A stretch of DNA of 40,051 bases from Alphaproteobacteria bacterium (GTDB lineage: Bacteria > Pseudomonadota > Alphaproteobacteria > Caulobacterales > Caulobacteraceae). This document shows positions 23,820 through 34,031 of this stretch, one piece after another. A program made the position numbers and the translations under genes. Positions within the stretch are counted from its first letter, which is position 1. Each line of letters opens with the position of its first letter. The notes under the pieces are model-generated. The model did no database searches. It saw nothing but the letters and a program-made list of their open reading frames with translations, and was not told where the DNA came from. The DNA is taken from contig JAHJOO010000021.1 of assembly GCA_018820275.1 (NCBI GenBank), positions 1 to 40,051 of the forward strand, in the 5' to 3' direction.

Positions 23820-24734
23820 CTAGGCCCGCGGATGGGCCGTCGCATAGACCTCCAGCAGGCGGGCGGCGTCGACGGCGGTGTATTTCTGCGTCGTCGACAG
23901 GCCGGCGTGACCCAGCAGGGTCTGGATCGACCGCAGATCGGCACCCGCCCCCAGCAGATGGGTGGCGAAACTGTGCCGCAGGGCGTGCGGCGTGGTCGAG
24001 ACCGGCAGGCCCAGCCTTCCCCGCAGCCGCTGCACCGTGGCCTGCACGTGCCGCGGGCTCAGCGGCCCGCCGCGCTTCGCCCGGAACAGGGGCTGATCCG
24101 GCACCGCCGGAAAGGGGTCCAGCGCCCGCGCGTCCTCCACGGCCCGCCGCACCGCCGGCAGCACCGGCACCAGCCGCGTCTTGCCGCCCTTGCCCGTGAC
24201 CCGCAGCGACTCCGCCAGCGGCGCGTCGGCCTGGGTCAGCGCCAGCGCCTCCGAGATGCGCAGGCCGCAGCCGTACAGCAGCGTCAGCACCGCCCGGTCC
24301 CGCGCCGCCTCCCACGGCTCCAGATCGACGTCCGCGCCGGGCTCGTCCATCAGGGCCCGCGCCTGCGCCTCGGTCACGGGCCGGGGCAGGGTCGGCTTCG
24401 GCCGCGGCCCGCGCACCAGCGCCAGCTGGGGGCTGGCCACGTCCAGTCGCCGCTCCAGAAACCGGTGAAAGCCGCGGATCGCCGCCAGCGCCTGGGCCAG
24501 GCTGCGCGCCGACAGGGGATGGTCGCCCCCGCGCCGTTCGGCCAGATGCGCCCTCAGCTCGGCCGCCGTGACGCCGCCCAGATCGGCCAGGGCCTGCGGC
24601 CCGCCGCGGTGGCGCTCCAGAAATCCGGTCCAGTGCCGCCCCGCGTGGCCATAGGCCTCCAGCGTGCGCGGCGAGGCCCGGCGCTCGCGGGCCAGCCAGT
24701 CCAGCCAGGCCCTGAGCGCGTCGTCGGCCGTCAT
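23820..24734 (-). CDS. xerC: Tyrosine recombinase XerC
   Basis: A 304-residue site-specific recombinase that with XerD resolves chromosome dimers at dif. The N-terminal core-binding SAM-like domain spans about 5-100. The catalytic residues are all present: Arg159 (GCGLRISE), Lys182 (GKGGK), His250 and Arg253 (HALRHSFATH), His276 (LLGHAGL) and the nucleophile Tyr285 (TQKYT). Its place directly after a DUF484 gene, four bases away, is the common proteobacterial arrangement and supports housekeeping XerC over a phage integrase. No attachment sites or mobile genes are nearby. Confidence 0.95.
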   Translation of the reverse strand: MTADDALRAWLDWLARERRASPRTLEAYGHAGRHWTGFLERHRGGPQALADLGGVTAAELRAHLAERRGGDHPLSARSLAQALAAIRGFHRFLERRLDVASPQLALVRGPRPKPTLPRPVTEAQARALMDEPGADVDLEPWEAARDRAVLTLLYGCGLRISEALALTQADAPLAESLRVTGKGGKTRLVPVLPAVRRAVEDARALDPFPAVPDQPLFRAKRGGPLSPRHVQATVQRLRGRLGLPVSTTPHALRHSFATHLLGAGADLRSIQTLLGHAGLSTTQKYTAVDAARLLEVYATAHPRA

Positions 24735-24738
24735 GATC

Positions 24739-25440
24739 TCAATCCAGCGCCGGCCAGCGCTCGGCCATGCGCTCCACCACCCGCGCCACGAAGGCCGCCA
24801 GCTCGCAGCCCATGGCCGGGTGGAAGCCCTCGGGGTCGGGCGAGCCGAAGGCCACGATGCCGTCGCGCGGCGCCTGGCCGGGGGTGATGGCCGGTGCCAT
24901 GCGGATCAGGGCGACCGAGGCCACCGCCTCAGGAGTCTGCCCGAACAGGTTCAGCCCGTCGAAATTCGGTCCCAGCCAGTGCAGCCCGTCCGCACCGACC
25001 AGCGCGTCGACCCGCCCGGGTTCCAGCGCCTTCCAGCCGAACGGCACCGCCCCCGGCCTCTCCAGCCCCACCGCGGCGCCCGCCAGGCCGAACCGCCCCT
25101 GCGCCGCGGCGTCCAGCCGGCGCGCCAGATCGGCGTTGGAGCGCGCCTCCATCAGGTCCAGCGCGGCCACGTGCGTCTGGGTCTGGGCGGCGAAATTGGC
25201 CCGCGCCACGGACTCGATGCGCTTGCGGGCGTCGGTCTCGCGCTCGACCACGGCCTCCAGCCGGGTCAGGGCCGCGGGGGCGAAGTCGACCACATTGGGC
25301 CCGTGCGGGCGCAGGCCCAGCTCCTCCAGCAAGGCCCGGTCGCCGCTCAGCAGGTCGCCATGGCCCTGCAGCCAGCCGCGCACCTGGGGCCAGTGCAGGC
25401 CCGGCGCGTCGGCGAAGAGATCGAGGGGTTCGGCCGTCAC
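24739..25440 (-). CDS. DUF484 family protein
   Basis: A 233-residue cytosolic protein of the DUF484 family, with a GAF-like fold and no established function, habitually encoded next to xerC. The N-terminus has VRGWLQGHGDLLSGDRALLEELGL and the typical VVDFAPAALTRLEAVVERE; a coiled helical linker and a GAF-like domain (about 100-230) ending in GSPDPEGFHPAMGCELAAF follow. The start is GTG 25440. Its only ribosome-site candidate, GGGAG, is buried in the 3' arm of a perfect 9-bp hairpin (25446-25465) that ends five bases before the start. Confidence 0.88.
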   Translation of the reverse strand: MTAEPLDLFADAPGLHWPQVRGWLQGHGDLLSGDRALLEELGLRPHGPNVVDFAPAALTRLEAVVERETDARKRIESVARANFAAQTQTHVAALDLMEARSNADLARRLDAAAQGRFGLAGAAVGLERPGAVPFGWKALEPGRVDALVGADGLHWLGPNFDGLNLFGQTPEAVASVALIRMAPAITPGQAPRDGIVAFGSPDPEGFHPAMGCELAAFVARVVERMAERWPALD

Positions 25441-25445
25441 ACGTC

Positions 25446-25465
25446 GCGCTCCCGCCCGGGAGCGC
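25446..25465 (-). promoter_or_regulatory. Hairpin sequestering the DUF484 ribosome site
   Basis: On the minus strand GCGCTCCCG and CGGGAGCGC form a perfect 9-bp stem with a two-base loop between the tal stop and the DUF484 GTG start. The 3' arm contains GGGAG, eight bases from the start codon. No T run follows, so a translational control element is more likely than a terminator. Confidence 0.5.
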
Positions 25466-25476
25466 GGGCGCAGGTC

Positions 25477-26130
25477 TTACAGGATGGACTGACCGGTCTT
25501 GCCCCAGTCGGCCAGGAAGGCATCCAACCCCTTGTCGGTTAAGGGATGCTTGACCAGGGCCTTGAAGGTGTCCGCCGGCAGGGTCGCCGCGTCGGCCCCC
25601 GCCAGCGCCGCGGCCGAGACGTGGGCCGGGTTGCGCAGCGACGCCGCCAGGATTTCGGTCTCGAATCCGTGGATGTCGTACAGGGTCCGGATCTCCTCCA
25701 GCAGGCCGATGCCGTCGGCGCCGTGATCCTCCAGCCGGCCCACGAAGGGCGAGACGAAGGTCGCCCCCGCCTTGGCCGCCAGCATCGCCTGGGCGGCCGA
25801 GAAGCACAGCGTCACATTGGTGCGCACGCCCTTGTCGGCGAAGACCCGCGTCGCCCGCAGCCCGTCCCAGGTCAGCGGCAGCTTGACCACCACATTGGGG
25901 GCGATGGAGGCCAGCCTGTCGCCCTCCCTGACCATGGTCTCGAAGTCCGTGGCCACGGCCTCGGCCGAGATCGGCCCCTCGACCAGGCCGCAGATTTCGG
26001 CGATGACCTCGGCGATGACGCGACCGGACTTGGCGATCAGCGACGGATTTGTGGTCACGCCGTCCACCATGCCGGTGGGGAGCATGTCGGTGATGACGGC
26101 GACGTCGGCGGTGTCGAGGAAGAGTTTCAT
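25477..26130 (-). CDS. tal: Transaldolase, short FSA/TalC-type
   Basis: A 217-residue aldolase of the compact transaldolase/fructose-6-phosphate aldolase group, which moves a dihydroxyacetone unit between sugar phosphates in the non-oxidative pentose phosphate pathway. Landmarks are [23 protein letters not shown], the Schiff-base lysine Lys83 in [32 protein letters not shown] and [12 protein letters not shown]. Whether it acts as transaldolase or as aldolase cannot be settled by length; bacterial annotations usually say transaldolase. AAGGAG lies eight bases before ATG 26130. A much longer open frame upstream is antisense to priA. Confidence 0.92.
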   Translation of the reverse strand: MKLFLDTADVAVITDMLPTGMVDGVTTNPSLIAKSGRVIAEVIAEICGLVEGPISAEAVATDFETMVREGDRLASIAPNVVVKLPLTWDGLRATRVFADKGVRTNVTLCFSAAQAMLAAKAGATFVSPFVGRLEDHGADGIGLLEEIRTLYDIHGFETEILAASLRNPAHVSAAALAGADAATLPADTFKALVKHPLTDKGLDAFLADWGKTGQSIL

Positions 26131-26160
26131 GGGCCGCTCCTTAGCCGACCGGCCCCGCCC

Positions 26161-28320
26161 ATGAAAGTCGCCTCGGTCCTCGTCCCCCTGCCGGTCGGCG
26201 AAGCCTTCGACTACGCCGTGCCCGACGGCCTCGACCTGGCGCGCGGCGACCAGGTGGCCGTGCCGCTGGGGCCCCGCCTGCTGCGCGGCCTGGTGTCGGA
26301 GACGCACGAGGTGACCGGTTCGAACCGGAAACTGAAGGCGGTCGAGGCCCGGCTGGACGACCCGCCCCTGCCGCCCGGCGCCATGGACTTCCTCGAATGG
26401 GCCGCCCGCTGGACCCTGTCCCCGCCGGGCGAGATGGCGGCCTTGGCGCTGAAGGGCCTGCGCGCGCCCGAGCCGAGGCCCACGGTGAAGCTGGTCCGCG
26501 ACCCGCACCGCCACCCCCTCCGCCTGACCCCCGCCCGCGCCGCCGTGCTGGAGGCCGCCGCCGGGGCCCTGTCCGCCGCCGATCTGGCCCGCGCCGCCGG
26601 GGTCTCGGCCGGGGTGGTCAAGGGCCTGGTCGACGAGGGCGTTCTGGTGCGCATCGAGGTCCCGGCCGAGGCCGCCTTCGCCGCGCCCGATCCGGCCCAC
26701 GCCCCGTCGGATCTGAACGCCGATCAGGCCGCCGCCGCCGAGGCCCTGGGCGCCGCGGTCGAGGCGGGGGGCTTCCGCCCCTTCCTGCTGGACGGCGTCA
26801 CCGGCTCGGGCAAGACCGAGGCCTATCTCGAGGCGGCCGCGCGCGCCCTCGCCGCCGATCCGCACGGCCAGGTGCTGATCCTCCTGCCCGAGATCGCCCT
26901 GACTCAAGCGTTGATCGCGCGGGTCACGGCCCGCTTCGGCGCTGCCCCGGCGGAGTGGCACTCCGGCGTGTCCGGCCCGCGCCGGCGGCAGGTGTGGCAG
27001 GGGGTCGTCTCCGGCCGGGTCCGGGTCGTCGTCGGGGCCCGCTCGGCCCTGTTCCTGCCTTTCCCGGCTTTGCGCCTGATCGTCGTCGACGAGGAACACG
27101 ACGGGGCGTTCAAACAGGAGGACGGCCTCGTCTACCACGGCCGCGACCTGGCCGTGGCGCGGGCCATGATCGAGGGGGCGACCGTCGTGCTCGCCTCGGC
27201 CACCCCGTCGCTGGAGACCCTGTCGAACGCGCGCGCCGGCCGCTACGGCTGGCTGCGGCTGAAGGCCCGTCACGGGGCCGCCGTCCTGCCGACGCTGGAG
27301 CTTCTGGACCTCAGGGCCGACCCGCCCGAGCGCGACCACTGGCTGTCGCCGCGTCTGGTGGCGGAGATGGCCGACACCTTCGCCCGCGGCGAACAGACCC
27401 TGCTGTTCCTCAACCGGCGCGGCTACGCCCCGGTCGTCCTGTGCCGCGCCTGCGGTCACCGCCTGACCGCGCCCGACACCGACAGCTGGCTGGTCGAGCA
27501 CCGCTACACCGGCCGCCTCGTCTGCCACCTGACCGGCTTTTCCATGCCGAAGCCCGCCCGCTGCCCGGCGTGCGGCGCGGCCGACAGCCTGACCCCCGTC
27601 GGCCCCGGCGTGGAGCGGGTCGAGGAGGAGGTGCGGTCCCTCTTCCCCGAGGCCCGCACCGCCGTGTTCAGCTCGGACACCGCCCCGGACGCCGCCGCCG
27701 CCCGCGCCCTGATCGAGCGCATGCGCTCGGGCGAGATCGACGTGATGGTCGCCACCCAGGCCGCCGCCAAGGGCCACAACTTCCCGCGCCTGACCCTGGT
27801 CGGCGTCGTCGACGCCGACCTCGGCCTGCGCGGCGGCGACCTGCGCGCGGCCGAGCGCACCTTTCAACTGTTGATGCAGGCCACCGGCCGCGCCGGTCGC
27901 GCCGACCGGCCGGGCCGCGCTCTTTTGCAGACCTGGACGCCCGAGCACCCGGTGCTCCAGGCCTTGGCCGCCGGCGACCGCGACGCCTTCGTCGAGGCCG
28001 AGCTGGCCGAGCGCGAGGCCGCCGGCCTGCCGCCGTTCGGCCGGCTGGCCGCGCTGATCCTGTCCGGCGAGAAGGCCGACGCGGTGGACAAGGCCGCGGG
28101 CCTGCTGGCCGGGTCGATCCCCAATGCTGAACGGCTGGAGGTCTACGGCCCCGCCGACGCGCCGCTGGCCCTCGTCCGCGGTCGGCGCCGCAAGAGGCTG
28201 CTGGTCCGCGCCGATCGCGACGTCGACCTGCAGGGCTTCCTCCGCGCCTGGCTGGCCCGCGTGAAGCTGCCGTCCAGCGTCCGCCTGACCGTCGACGTGG
28301 ACCCCTACAGCTTCCTCTAG
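26161..28320 (+). CDS. priA: Primosomal replication restart helicase PriA
   Basis: A 719-residue helicase that reloads DnaB at stalled forks. The DNA-binding domain (about 1-105) starts [19 protein letters not shown]. The helicase core has Walker [11 protein letters not shown] (Gly215-Thr219), the DEEH box in [14 protein letters not shown] and motif [21 protein letters not shown]. The zinc-binding insertion is unusual: the outer site cysteines 428, 431, 468 and 471 are present, but of the inner site only Cys455 remains, with Ala437, Thr440 and Thr458 in the other three places. It is divergent from tal, with 30 bases between the starts. Confidence 0.95.
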   Translation: MKVASVLVPLPVGEAFDYAVPDGLDLARGDQVAVPLGPRLLRGLVSETHEVTGSNRKLKAVEARLDDPPLPPGAMDFLEWAARWTLSPPGEMAALALKGLRAPEPRPTVKLVRDPHRHPLRLTPARAAVLEAAAGALSAADLARAAGVSAGVVKGLVDEGVLVRIEVPAEAAFAAPDPAHAPSDLNADQAAAAEALGAAVEAGGFRPFLLDGVTGSGKTEAYLEAAARALAADPHGQVLILLPEIALTQALIARVTARFGAAPAEWHSGVSGPRRRQVWQGVVSGRVRVVVGARSALFLPFPALRLIVVDEEHDGAFKQEDGLVYHGRDLAVARAMIEGATVVLASATPSLETLSNARAGRYGWLRLKARHGAAVLPTLELLDLRADPPERDHWLSPRLVAEMADTFARGEQTLLFLNRRGYAPVVLCRACGHRLTAPDTDSWLVEHRYTGRLVCHLTGFSMPKPARCPACGAADSLTPVGPGVERVEEEVRSLFPEARTAVFSSDTAPDAAAARALIERMRSGEIDVMVATQAAAKGHNFPRLTLVGVVDADLGLRGGDLRAAERTFQLLMQATGRAGRADRPGRALLQTWTPEHPVLQALAAGDRDAFVEAELAEREAAGLPPFGRLAALILSGEKADAVDKAAGLLAGSIPNAERLEVYGPADAPLALVRGRRRKRLLVRADRDVDLQGFLRAWLARVKLPSSVRLTVDVDPYSFL

Positions 28321-28344
28321 GACAGGTTGGCCCCATTCCCGCCC

Positions 28345-28373
28345 TTGCATCGCGGAGCGCTCGGCCCTTTAAG
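28345..28373 (+). promoter_or_regulatory. argG: Candidate argG promoter
   Basis: TTGCAT (28345-28350) and TTTAAG (28368-28373) are separated by 17 bases; the -10 region CTTTAAGC also resembles the Caulobacter GCTANAWC pattern. A start near 28380 would give a leader of about 33 bases that includes the AAGGA ribosome site. Confidence 0.45.
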
Positions 28374-28412
28374 CGCGGCCACGCCTCCCCGCGTTCGACC
28401 AAGGATTCCGCC

Positions 28413-29651
<1,239 letters not shown>

Positions 29652-29754
29652 ATCGTGACGGGACGGTAACTTCCTGTCGGCGATTTCACTTGAGGCGGGC
29701 CGGGGCGGGGCGCAGGTTCGCGCCACATCCTTCCTCCCTCACGGAATGCCGACC

Positions 29755-30195
29755 ATGTCCCGCAAGACCGCCCTCGCCGCCGCCCTCGCCGCCGGCCTGA
29801 CCCTCGGCGTCGCCCTGCCCGCCGCCGCGGCCACCCCCGCCGTCGCCGTCGCTGTCGCCCAGGACCCCGTCATCACCGAGGCCGACGTCGAGGCGCGCGC
29901 CGAGATCTTCGGTGCCGCCATGGAGACGCTGGCCGTCGAACTGGAGGGGATCCGCGCCGACGTCTCCCTGTCGGACGCCGAAAAGGACGCCCGCATGGAC
30001 GCCCTGATCGCCACGAAACAGCCCGAGATCGACGCCTTCGCCGACTATCTGGCCGCCTTCGTCCGCCAGCAGGCCGCCGCCGAAGGGGCTTCGCCCGAGG
30101 AGGCCGAGGCCGCCGTCGGCATGATCCGCAGCATGTTCGCCACCCAGCTTGTCGCCGCGCTCAAGTCCGGCGACTTCAGCAGCATGGGCGGCTGA
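29755..30195 (+). CDS. Exported helical protein A, tandem paralogue, function unknown
   Basis: A 146-residue protein with a signal peptide (MSRKTALAAALAAGLTLGVA) and a mature part predicted to be almost wholly helical, rich in Ala and Glu, with no cysteines. I do not recognise the family. Residues 44-95 align without gaps with residues 29-80 of the next gene's product, sharing the patterns E-A-x-A-E-x-F-x-A-x-M-E and L-S-x-A-E then R and ALxA and Q-P-x-x-D-x-F. ATG 29755 is preferred over 29746 because GGA then has good spacing, in the same layout as the next gene. Likely periplasmic. Confidence 0.7.
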   Translation: MSRKTALAAALAAGLTLGVALPAAAATPAVAVAVAQDPVITEADVEARAEIFGAAMETLAVELEGIRADVSLSDAEKDARMDALIATKQPEIDAFADYLAAFVRQQAAAEGASPEEAEAAVGMIRSMFATQLVAALKSGDFSSMGG

Positions 30196-30221
30196 TCCGC
30201 CGCTTTCACGGAGCCGAGACC

Positions 30222-30695
30222 ATGATCCGCGCCCTGTCCCTCGCCGCCGCCCTGGCGATCCTGCCGCTGTCGGCCGCCTCGGCCCAGTCGGCCGACCCGG
30301 AGGCCGCCATCGAGGCGGCCGCCGAGGCCTTCGAAGCCCGCATGGAGGAGTTCGGCGCGCGCGCCGAGCTGATCGCCGGGGACGAAACCCTGAGCGAGGC
30401 GGAACGCGAAACCCGCATCGTCGCCCTGTGGGCCGAGTACCAGCCGCACGTCGACGTCTTCACCGGCGTGGTGTCCGAGAACGCCGGCCTCATCGCCGAA
30501 CAGGCGCTGGCCGACATCGACGTGGACGCCCTCGTGTCCGAGGCCCTGGCCGGCGTGGACGTCGACCTCATGGCCATGGCCGGCGGCTTCGCCGCCAACG
30601 GTGCCTGGGCCTCCAATGACCCCGAGCACATGGCCACCTACGGCCTGATGGCCGACTACGCCCTGAACCAGGCCGGCGACGACGACGCCGACTGA
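30222..30695 (+). CDS. Exported acidic helical protein B, tandem paralogue, function unknown
   Basis: A 157-residue protein, paralogue of the preceding gene product and 26 bases downstream of it. The signal peptide MIRALSLAAALAILPLSAAS ends at a plausible ASAQ cleavage site. The mature protein is strongly acidic with repeated Asp (IDVDALV, GVDVDLM) and ends in DDDAD. The first half aligns ungapped with protein A; the second half has diverged. No catalytic motif is visible; a periplasmic binding, buffering or chaperone-like role is possible but is only a guess. GGAG precedes the ATG by eight bases. Confidence 0.72.
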   Translation: MIRALSLAAALAILPLSAASAQSADPEAAIEAAAEAFEARMEEFGARAELIAGDETLSEAERETRIVALWAEYQPHVDVFTGVVSENAGLIAEQALADIDVDALVSEALAGVDVDLMAMAGGFAANGAWASNDPEHMATYGLMADYALNQAGDDDAD

Positions 30696-30705
30696 TCCGC
30701 TTGCG

Positions 30706-30731
30706 CCGGTCCGGCCGTCGTGCTGGACCGG
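30706..30731 (+). other. GC-rich stem-loop just before the flavoprotein start
   Basis: CCGGTCCGGC (30706-30715) and GCTGGACCGG (30722-30731) form a 10-bp stem with one G-T pair and a six-base loop. It lies between the stop of protein B and the ATG at 30736 and has no T run, so it is a poor terminator. Confidence 0.45.
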
Positions 30732-30735
30732 ACGC

Positions 30736-31956
30736 ATGTCCCAGCCCCACGTCCTGATCGTCGGCGCCGGCCCCGCGGGCCTGTTCGCCGCCGAGCGCCT
30801 CTCCGCCGCCGGCGTCAGGGTCACCGTGGCCGAGCGCATGCCCTCGCCCGCGCGCAAATTCCTGATGGCCGGCCGCGGCGGCCTGAACCTGACCCACTCC
30901 GAGCCCCCCGACGCCTTCCGCCCCCGCTACGCCGAGGCCGCCCCCCGCGTCGCCGGCTGGCTGGACCGCCTGCCGCCCGCCGACCTGATCGCCTGGGCCG
31001 AGGGCCTGGGCCAGCCCGTCTTCACCGGCTCCAGCGGCCGCGTCTTCCCCCGGGCCATGAAGGCCTCGCCCCTGCTGCGCGCCTGGCTGGCGCGGCTGGC
31101 CGACCGGGGCGTGACGCTGAACGGCCGCTGGAGCTGGACGGGTCTCGAGGGCCGGACCGCGACCTTCGACACGCCCGGGGGCCCGCGCGGCGAGACGCCC
31201 GACGCCCTGCTGCTGGCCATGGGCGGCGCCTCCTGGCCGCGGCTGGGTGCCGACGGCGGCTGGCGCCCCCTGCTGGAGGCCCGCAGCGTTGCGGTTGCGC
31301 CGTTCCGACCGGCCAACGCCGGCGTCGACGTGGCGTGGTCGCCCGTCTTCGCCGACCGCTTCGCCGGTCAACCCCTGAAGGGCGTCGCCCTGTCGCACGG
31401 CGGGCGCACGGTGCGCGGCGAGGCCATGGTCGCCCGCTACGGCCTGGAGGGCGGCGCGGTCTACGCCCTGACCGCCGACCTGCGCCGCGCGCTGGACCGC
31501 GACGGGACGACGACCCTGACCGTCGACCTGCGCCCCGACCTGTCGATCGAGGCCCTGGCCGCCCGGATCGCGCGCGGCAAGGGCAAGGACAGCGTCTCGA
31601 ACCAGCTGCGCAAGGCCGCCGGCCTGTCGCCCGTGGCCGTGGGCCTGCTGCGCGAGATCCCCGGGGACATTCCGGCCGGGCCCGACAAGCTGGCCCGCCG
31701 CATCAAGGCAGTGCGCCTGACCCTGACCGGCCTGCAGGGGCTGGACCGCGCCATCTCCTCGGCCGGGGGCGTGGGCCTCGACCAGGTCGACGACGGCCTC
31801 ATGCTGACGGCCCTGCCCGGCGTCTTCGTCGCCGGCGAGATGCTGGACTGGGAGGCGCCGACCGGCGGCTATCTGTTGCAGGCCTGCTTCGCCTCCGGCG
31901 CCGTCGCCGCCGACGGGGTTCTGGCGTGGCTGGCGCGTGATAAGGGGACCGCATGA
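30736..31956 (+). CDS. TIGR03862/HI0933-like flavoprotein (BaiN-related)
   Basis: A 406-residue FAD-dependent oxidoreductase-like protein. The N-terminal dinucleotide motif LIVGAGPAGLFAAERLSAAG binds FAD; AGRGGLNLTHSE is the family counterpart of the HI0933 GGGRCNVTN block. The C-terminus carries GVFVAGEMLDWEAPTGGYLLQACFASG, the second FAD-contact segment. Members of the wider family are annotated as NAD(P)/FAD-dependent oxidoreductases without a known physiological substrate. The stop overlaps the next start (ATGA), so it is translationally coupled to the serine hydrolase. Confidence 0.88.
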   Translation: MSQPHVLIVGAGPAGLFAAERLSAAGVRVTVAERMPSPARKFLMAGRGGLNLTHSEPPDAFRPRYAEAAPRVAGWLDRLPPADLIAWAEGLGQPVFTGSSGRVFPRAMKASPLLRAWLARLADRGVTLNGRWSWTGLEGRTATFDTPGGPRGETPDALLLAMGGASWPRLGADGGWRPLLEARSVAVAPFRPANAGVDVAWSPVFADRFAGQPLKGVALSHGGRTVRGEAMVARYGLEGGAVYALTADLRRALDRDGTTTLTVDLRPDLSIEALAARIARGKGKDSVSNQLRKAAGLSPVAVGLLREIPGDIPAGPDKLARRIKAVRLTLTGLQGLDRAISSAGGVGLDQVDDGLMLTALPGVFVAGEMLDWEAPTGGYLLQACFASGAVAADGVLAWLARDKGTA

Positions 31957-33077
31957 CCGAGATCCACGGAACCTGCCCGGACCGCCTCGGCGCGGTGAAG
32001 GACGCCTTCGCGGCGAACTTCACCGAGGCCCCGGAAGGCCTGAACGAACAGGCCGCGCGGTTCAGCGTCTGCCGCGACGGCGAGATCGTCGTCGATCTCC
32101 GGGCGGGCTGGGCCGACGCGGCGAACGCGGTGCCCTTCGCCGCCGACACCCTCGTGCCCGTCTTCTCGACCGGCAAGGCGGTGATGGCGACCCTGATCGC
32201 CACCTGCGTCGAACGCGGCCTGCTGGACTACGACCGGCCGGTTTCGACGTACTGGCGGGAGTTCGGCCAGGCGGGCAAGCACGACGTCACCGTCGGCCAG
32301 CTGATGAGCCACCAGGCCGGCCTTCCCGGCTTCGCCGACCCGGTCGAGCCCGCGATCTGGTTCGATCGCCGGGCGGTGCTGGACCGGCTGTGCGCCCAAG
32401 CCCCCATGTGGCCGCCCGGCTCGGCCAGCGGCTATCACCCCATCACCATCGGCTATCTGGCCGGCGAGCTGTTCCGGCGCGTCGACGGCCGGAGCATGGG
32501 CACCGCCCTGCGCCAGGATTTTCCCGGCCTCGATCTCTGGATCGGCCTGCCCGAGCGCGAGCACGGCCGGGTGGCGCAGATGCGCAAGCCGTCCTCCGCC
32601 CCCGACCTGGGAACGATCGACGCGGTCAAGCGGGCCGCCTTCCTCGACAAGGGGTCGGCGCCCGGCGGCCGCGGCTCGGCCGAGTGGCGCATGGCCGAGA
32701 TCCCCTCGGCCAACCTGCACGCCCGCGCCGACGACCTGGCGCGCTTTCTCGCCGTGATCGCGACCGGCCGGATCGGCGGGCGCGAGGTGCTGTCGTCCGG
32801 CACGCTGGAGGCCCTCCGCCGCGAGCGGATCACCGGCCCCGACCGGGTCGTGCCGTTCGACATGAGCTGGGGCGCCGGCCTGATGCGCAACAGGACACTG
32901 GGCGTCTTCGGCCCGAACCCGGAAGCGGTCGGTCACAGCGGCTGGGGCGGCTCCTGCGGCTGGGCGGATCCGGCGACCGGCGTCTCCGGTGCCTACGTCA
33001 TGACGCGCCAGTCGCCGCATCTGATCGGCGACCCGCGCGCGGTGCGCCTGATCGACGCCCTGTACGCGGCGCTCTAG
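31953..33077 (+). CDS. Serine hydrolase of the beta-lactamase/esterase EstB family
   Basis: A 374-residue class C beta-lactamase-fold hydrolase. The Ser-x-x-Lys motif is STGK with Ser72 and Lys75; the second motif is the tyrosine of SGYHP (Tyr161); GHSGWGGS near the C-terminus takes the place of the KTG motif. There is no signal peptide, so it should be cytosolic; that favours an esterase or peptidase over a true beta-lactamase. The overlap with the flavoprotein gene suggests a shared operon. Its stop nearly meets the convergent RarD-like gene at 33074. Confidence 0.88.
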   Translation: MTEIHGTCPDRLGAVKDAFAANFTEAPEGLNEQAARFSVCRDGEIVVDLRAGWADAANAVPFAADTLVPVFSTGKAVMATLIATCVERGLLDYDRPVSTYWREFGQAGKHDVTVGQLMSHQAGLPGFADPVEPAIWFDRRAVLDRLCAQAPMWPPGSASGYHPITIGYLAGELFRRVDGRSMGTALRQDFPGLDLWIGLPEREHGRVAQMRKPSSAPDLGTIDAVKRAAFLDKGSAPGGRGSAEWRMAEIPSANLHARADDLARFLAVIATGRIGGREVLSSGTLEALRRERITGPDRVVPFDMSWGAGLMRNRTLGVFGPNPEAVGHSGWGGSCGWADPATGVSGAYVMTRQSPHLIGDPRAVRLIDALYAAL

Positions 33078-34030
33078 GTCCGCGCCCGATCCTCGGCCGG
33101 GTCGTCGGTCAGGCCGGGCTCCGGGGCGACGGCGGCCTCGGGCGCCTCGCCCCGCGTCCGCGTCAGGGCGCCGATGGCGAACACGACCGCCCCGGCCCAG
33201 ATGAAGGCGAAGCTGACCAGCCGCAGGACGCCCAGCGGCTCGCCCTGCAGCGTGCCGATGACGAAGACGATCGTCGGGGCGAGGAACTGCAGGAAGCCCA
33301 TGCTGGAATAGGGCATGCGTCGGGCCGCCCAGGCGAACAGGGCCATGGGAATCACCGTCGCCGGCCCCGCCGCCAGCAGCCACAGGGTGGCCGGGGCGCT
33401 GTCGCCGAAATGGCCGGTCCCCTGCGCCGCCAGCCACAGCAGCCAGGCCAGCCCGGGCACGGCCAGGATCAGGCACTCGACGAACAGGCCAGGCCCGGCG
33501 TCGACGCGGATCTTCTTGCGGATGATGCCGTAGGCGCAGAAGGAGAAGCCGAGCAGCAGCGACACCCACGGCAGATGCCCCAGCGCGACGGCCTGCAGCG
33601 CCACGCCGGCCGCGGCCAGGCCGATGGCCACCAGCCCCGTGCGGCTCAGCCGCTCGCGGAACAGCCAGGCCCCCGCGGCCATGTTCAGCAGCGGGTTCAG
33701 ATAGTAGCCGAGGCTGGCGTCCAGCGTGCGACCGCCGTTCACCGCCATGACGTAGACGGTCCAGTTGACCGCGATCAGCAGGGTCGAGACGACCAGCCAG
33801 CCCAGCGTCCGTCGGTCGCGCAGCGCGGCCGCGACCTGATCCCACTGGCCCAGCGCCATCACCAGCGCGGCGGCCAGCAGAACGGACCACACCATGCGGT
33901 GGGCCATGATCTCCCAGGCGTCGGCCCCGACGCCGGCCATGGCCTGGAACACCAGGGGGATGAACCCCCAGATGGCGTAGCAGCCGATGCCTGCGATCAG
34001 GGCGAGGCGGGCCTCCGACGGGCGGGTCAC
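33074..34030 (-). CDS. rarD: RarD-like EamA-family transporter
   Basis: A 318-residue inner-membrane permease of the drug/metabolite transporter superfamily with about ten helices in two EamA halves. RarD signatures are CYAIWGFIPLVFQAM in helix 1, AHRMVWS, AVNWTVYVMAVNGGRTLDASLGYYLNPL and MPYSSMGFLQFLAPT. The transported compound is unknown. The start is taken as GTG 34030, one base after the asd stop; it gives the usual short N-terminus before helix 1. An upstream in-frame ATG at 34111 would lie within asd. The C-terminal 30 residues are charged and probably cytosolic. Confidence 0.86.
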   Translation of the reverse strand: MTRPSEARLALIAGIGCYAIWGFIPLVFQAMAGVGADAWEIMAHRMVWSVLLAAALVMALGQWDQVAAALRDRRTLGWLVVSTLLIAVNWTVYVMAVNGGRTLDASLGYYLNPLLNMAAGAWLFRERLSRTGLVAIGLAAAGVALQAVALGHLPWVSLLLGFSFCAYGIIRKKIRVDAGPGLFVECLILAVPGLAWLLWLAAQGTGHFGDSAPATLWLLAAGPATVIPMALFAWAARRMPYSSMGFLQFLAPTIVFVIGTLQGEPLGVLRLVSFAFIWAGAVVFAIGALTRTRGEAPEAAVAPEPGLTDDPAEDRART

Positions 34031-34031
34031 C

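Noticed and set aside
23820..24734. Tyrosine recombinase as sign of an integrated element
   Set aside because: It adjoins DUF484 in the usual housekeeping xerC arrangement; no cargo, att repeats or composition change were seen.
25477..28350. 957-codon minus-strand frame joining tal to sequence opposite priA
   Set aside because: Only the last 217 codons are a real protein (transaldolase with its own AAGGAG site and ATG at 26130). The rest is the antisense of priA and not a fusion domain.
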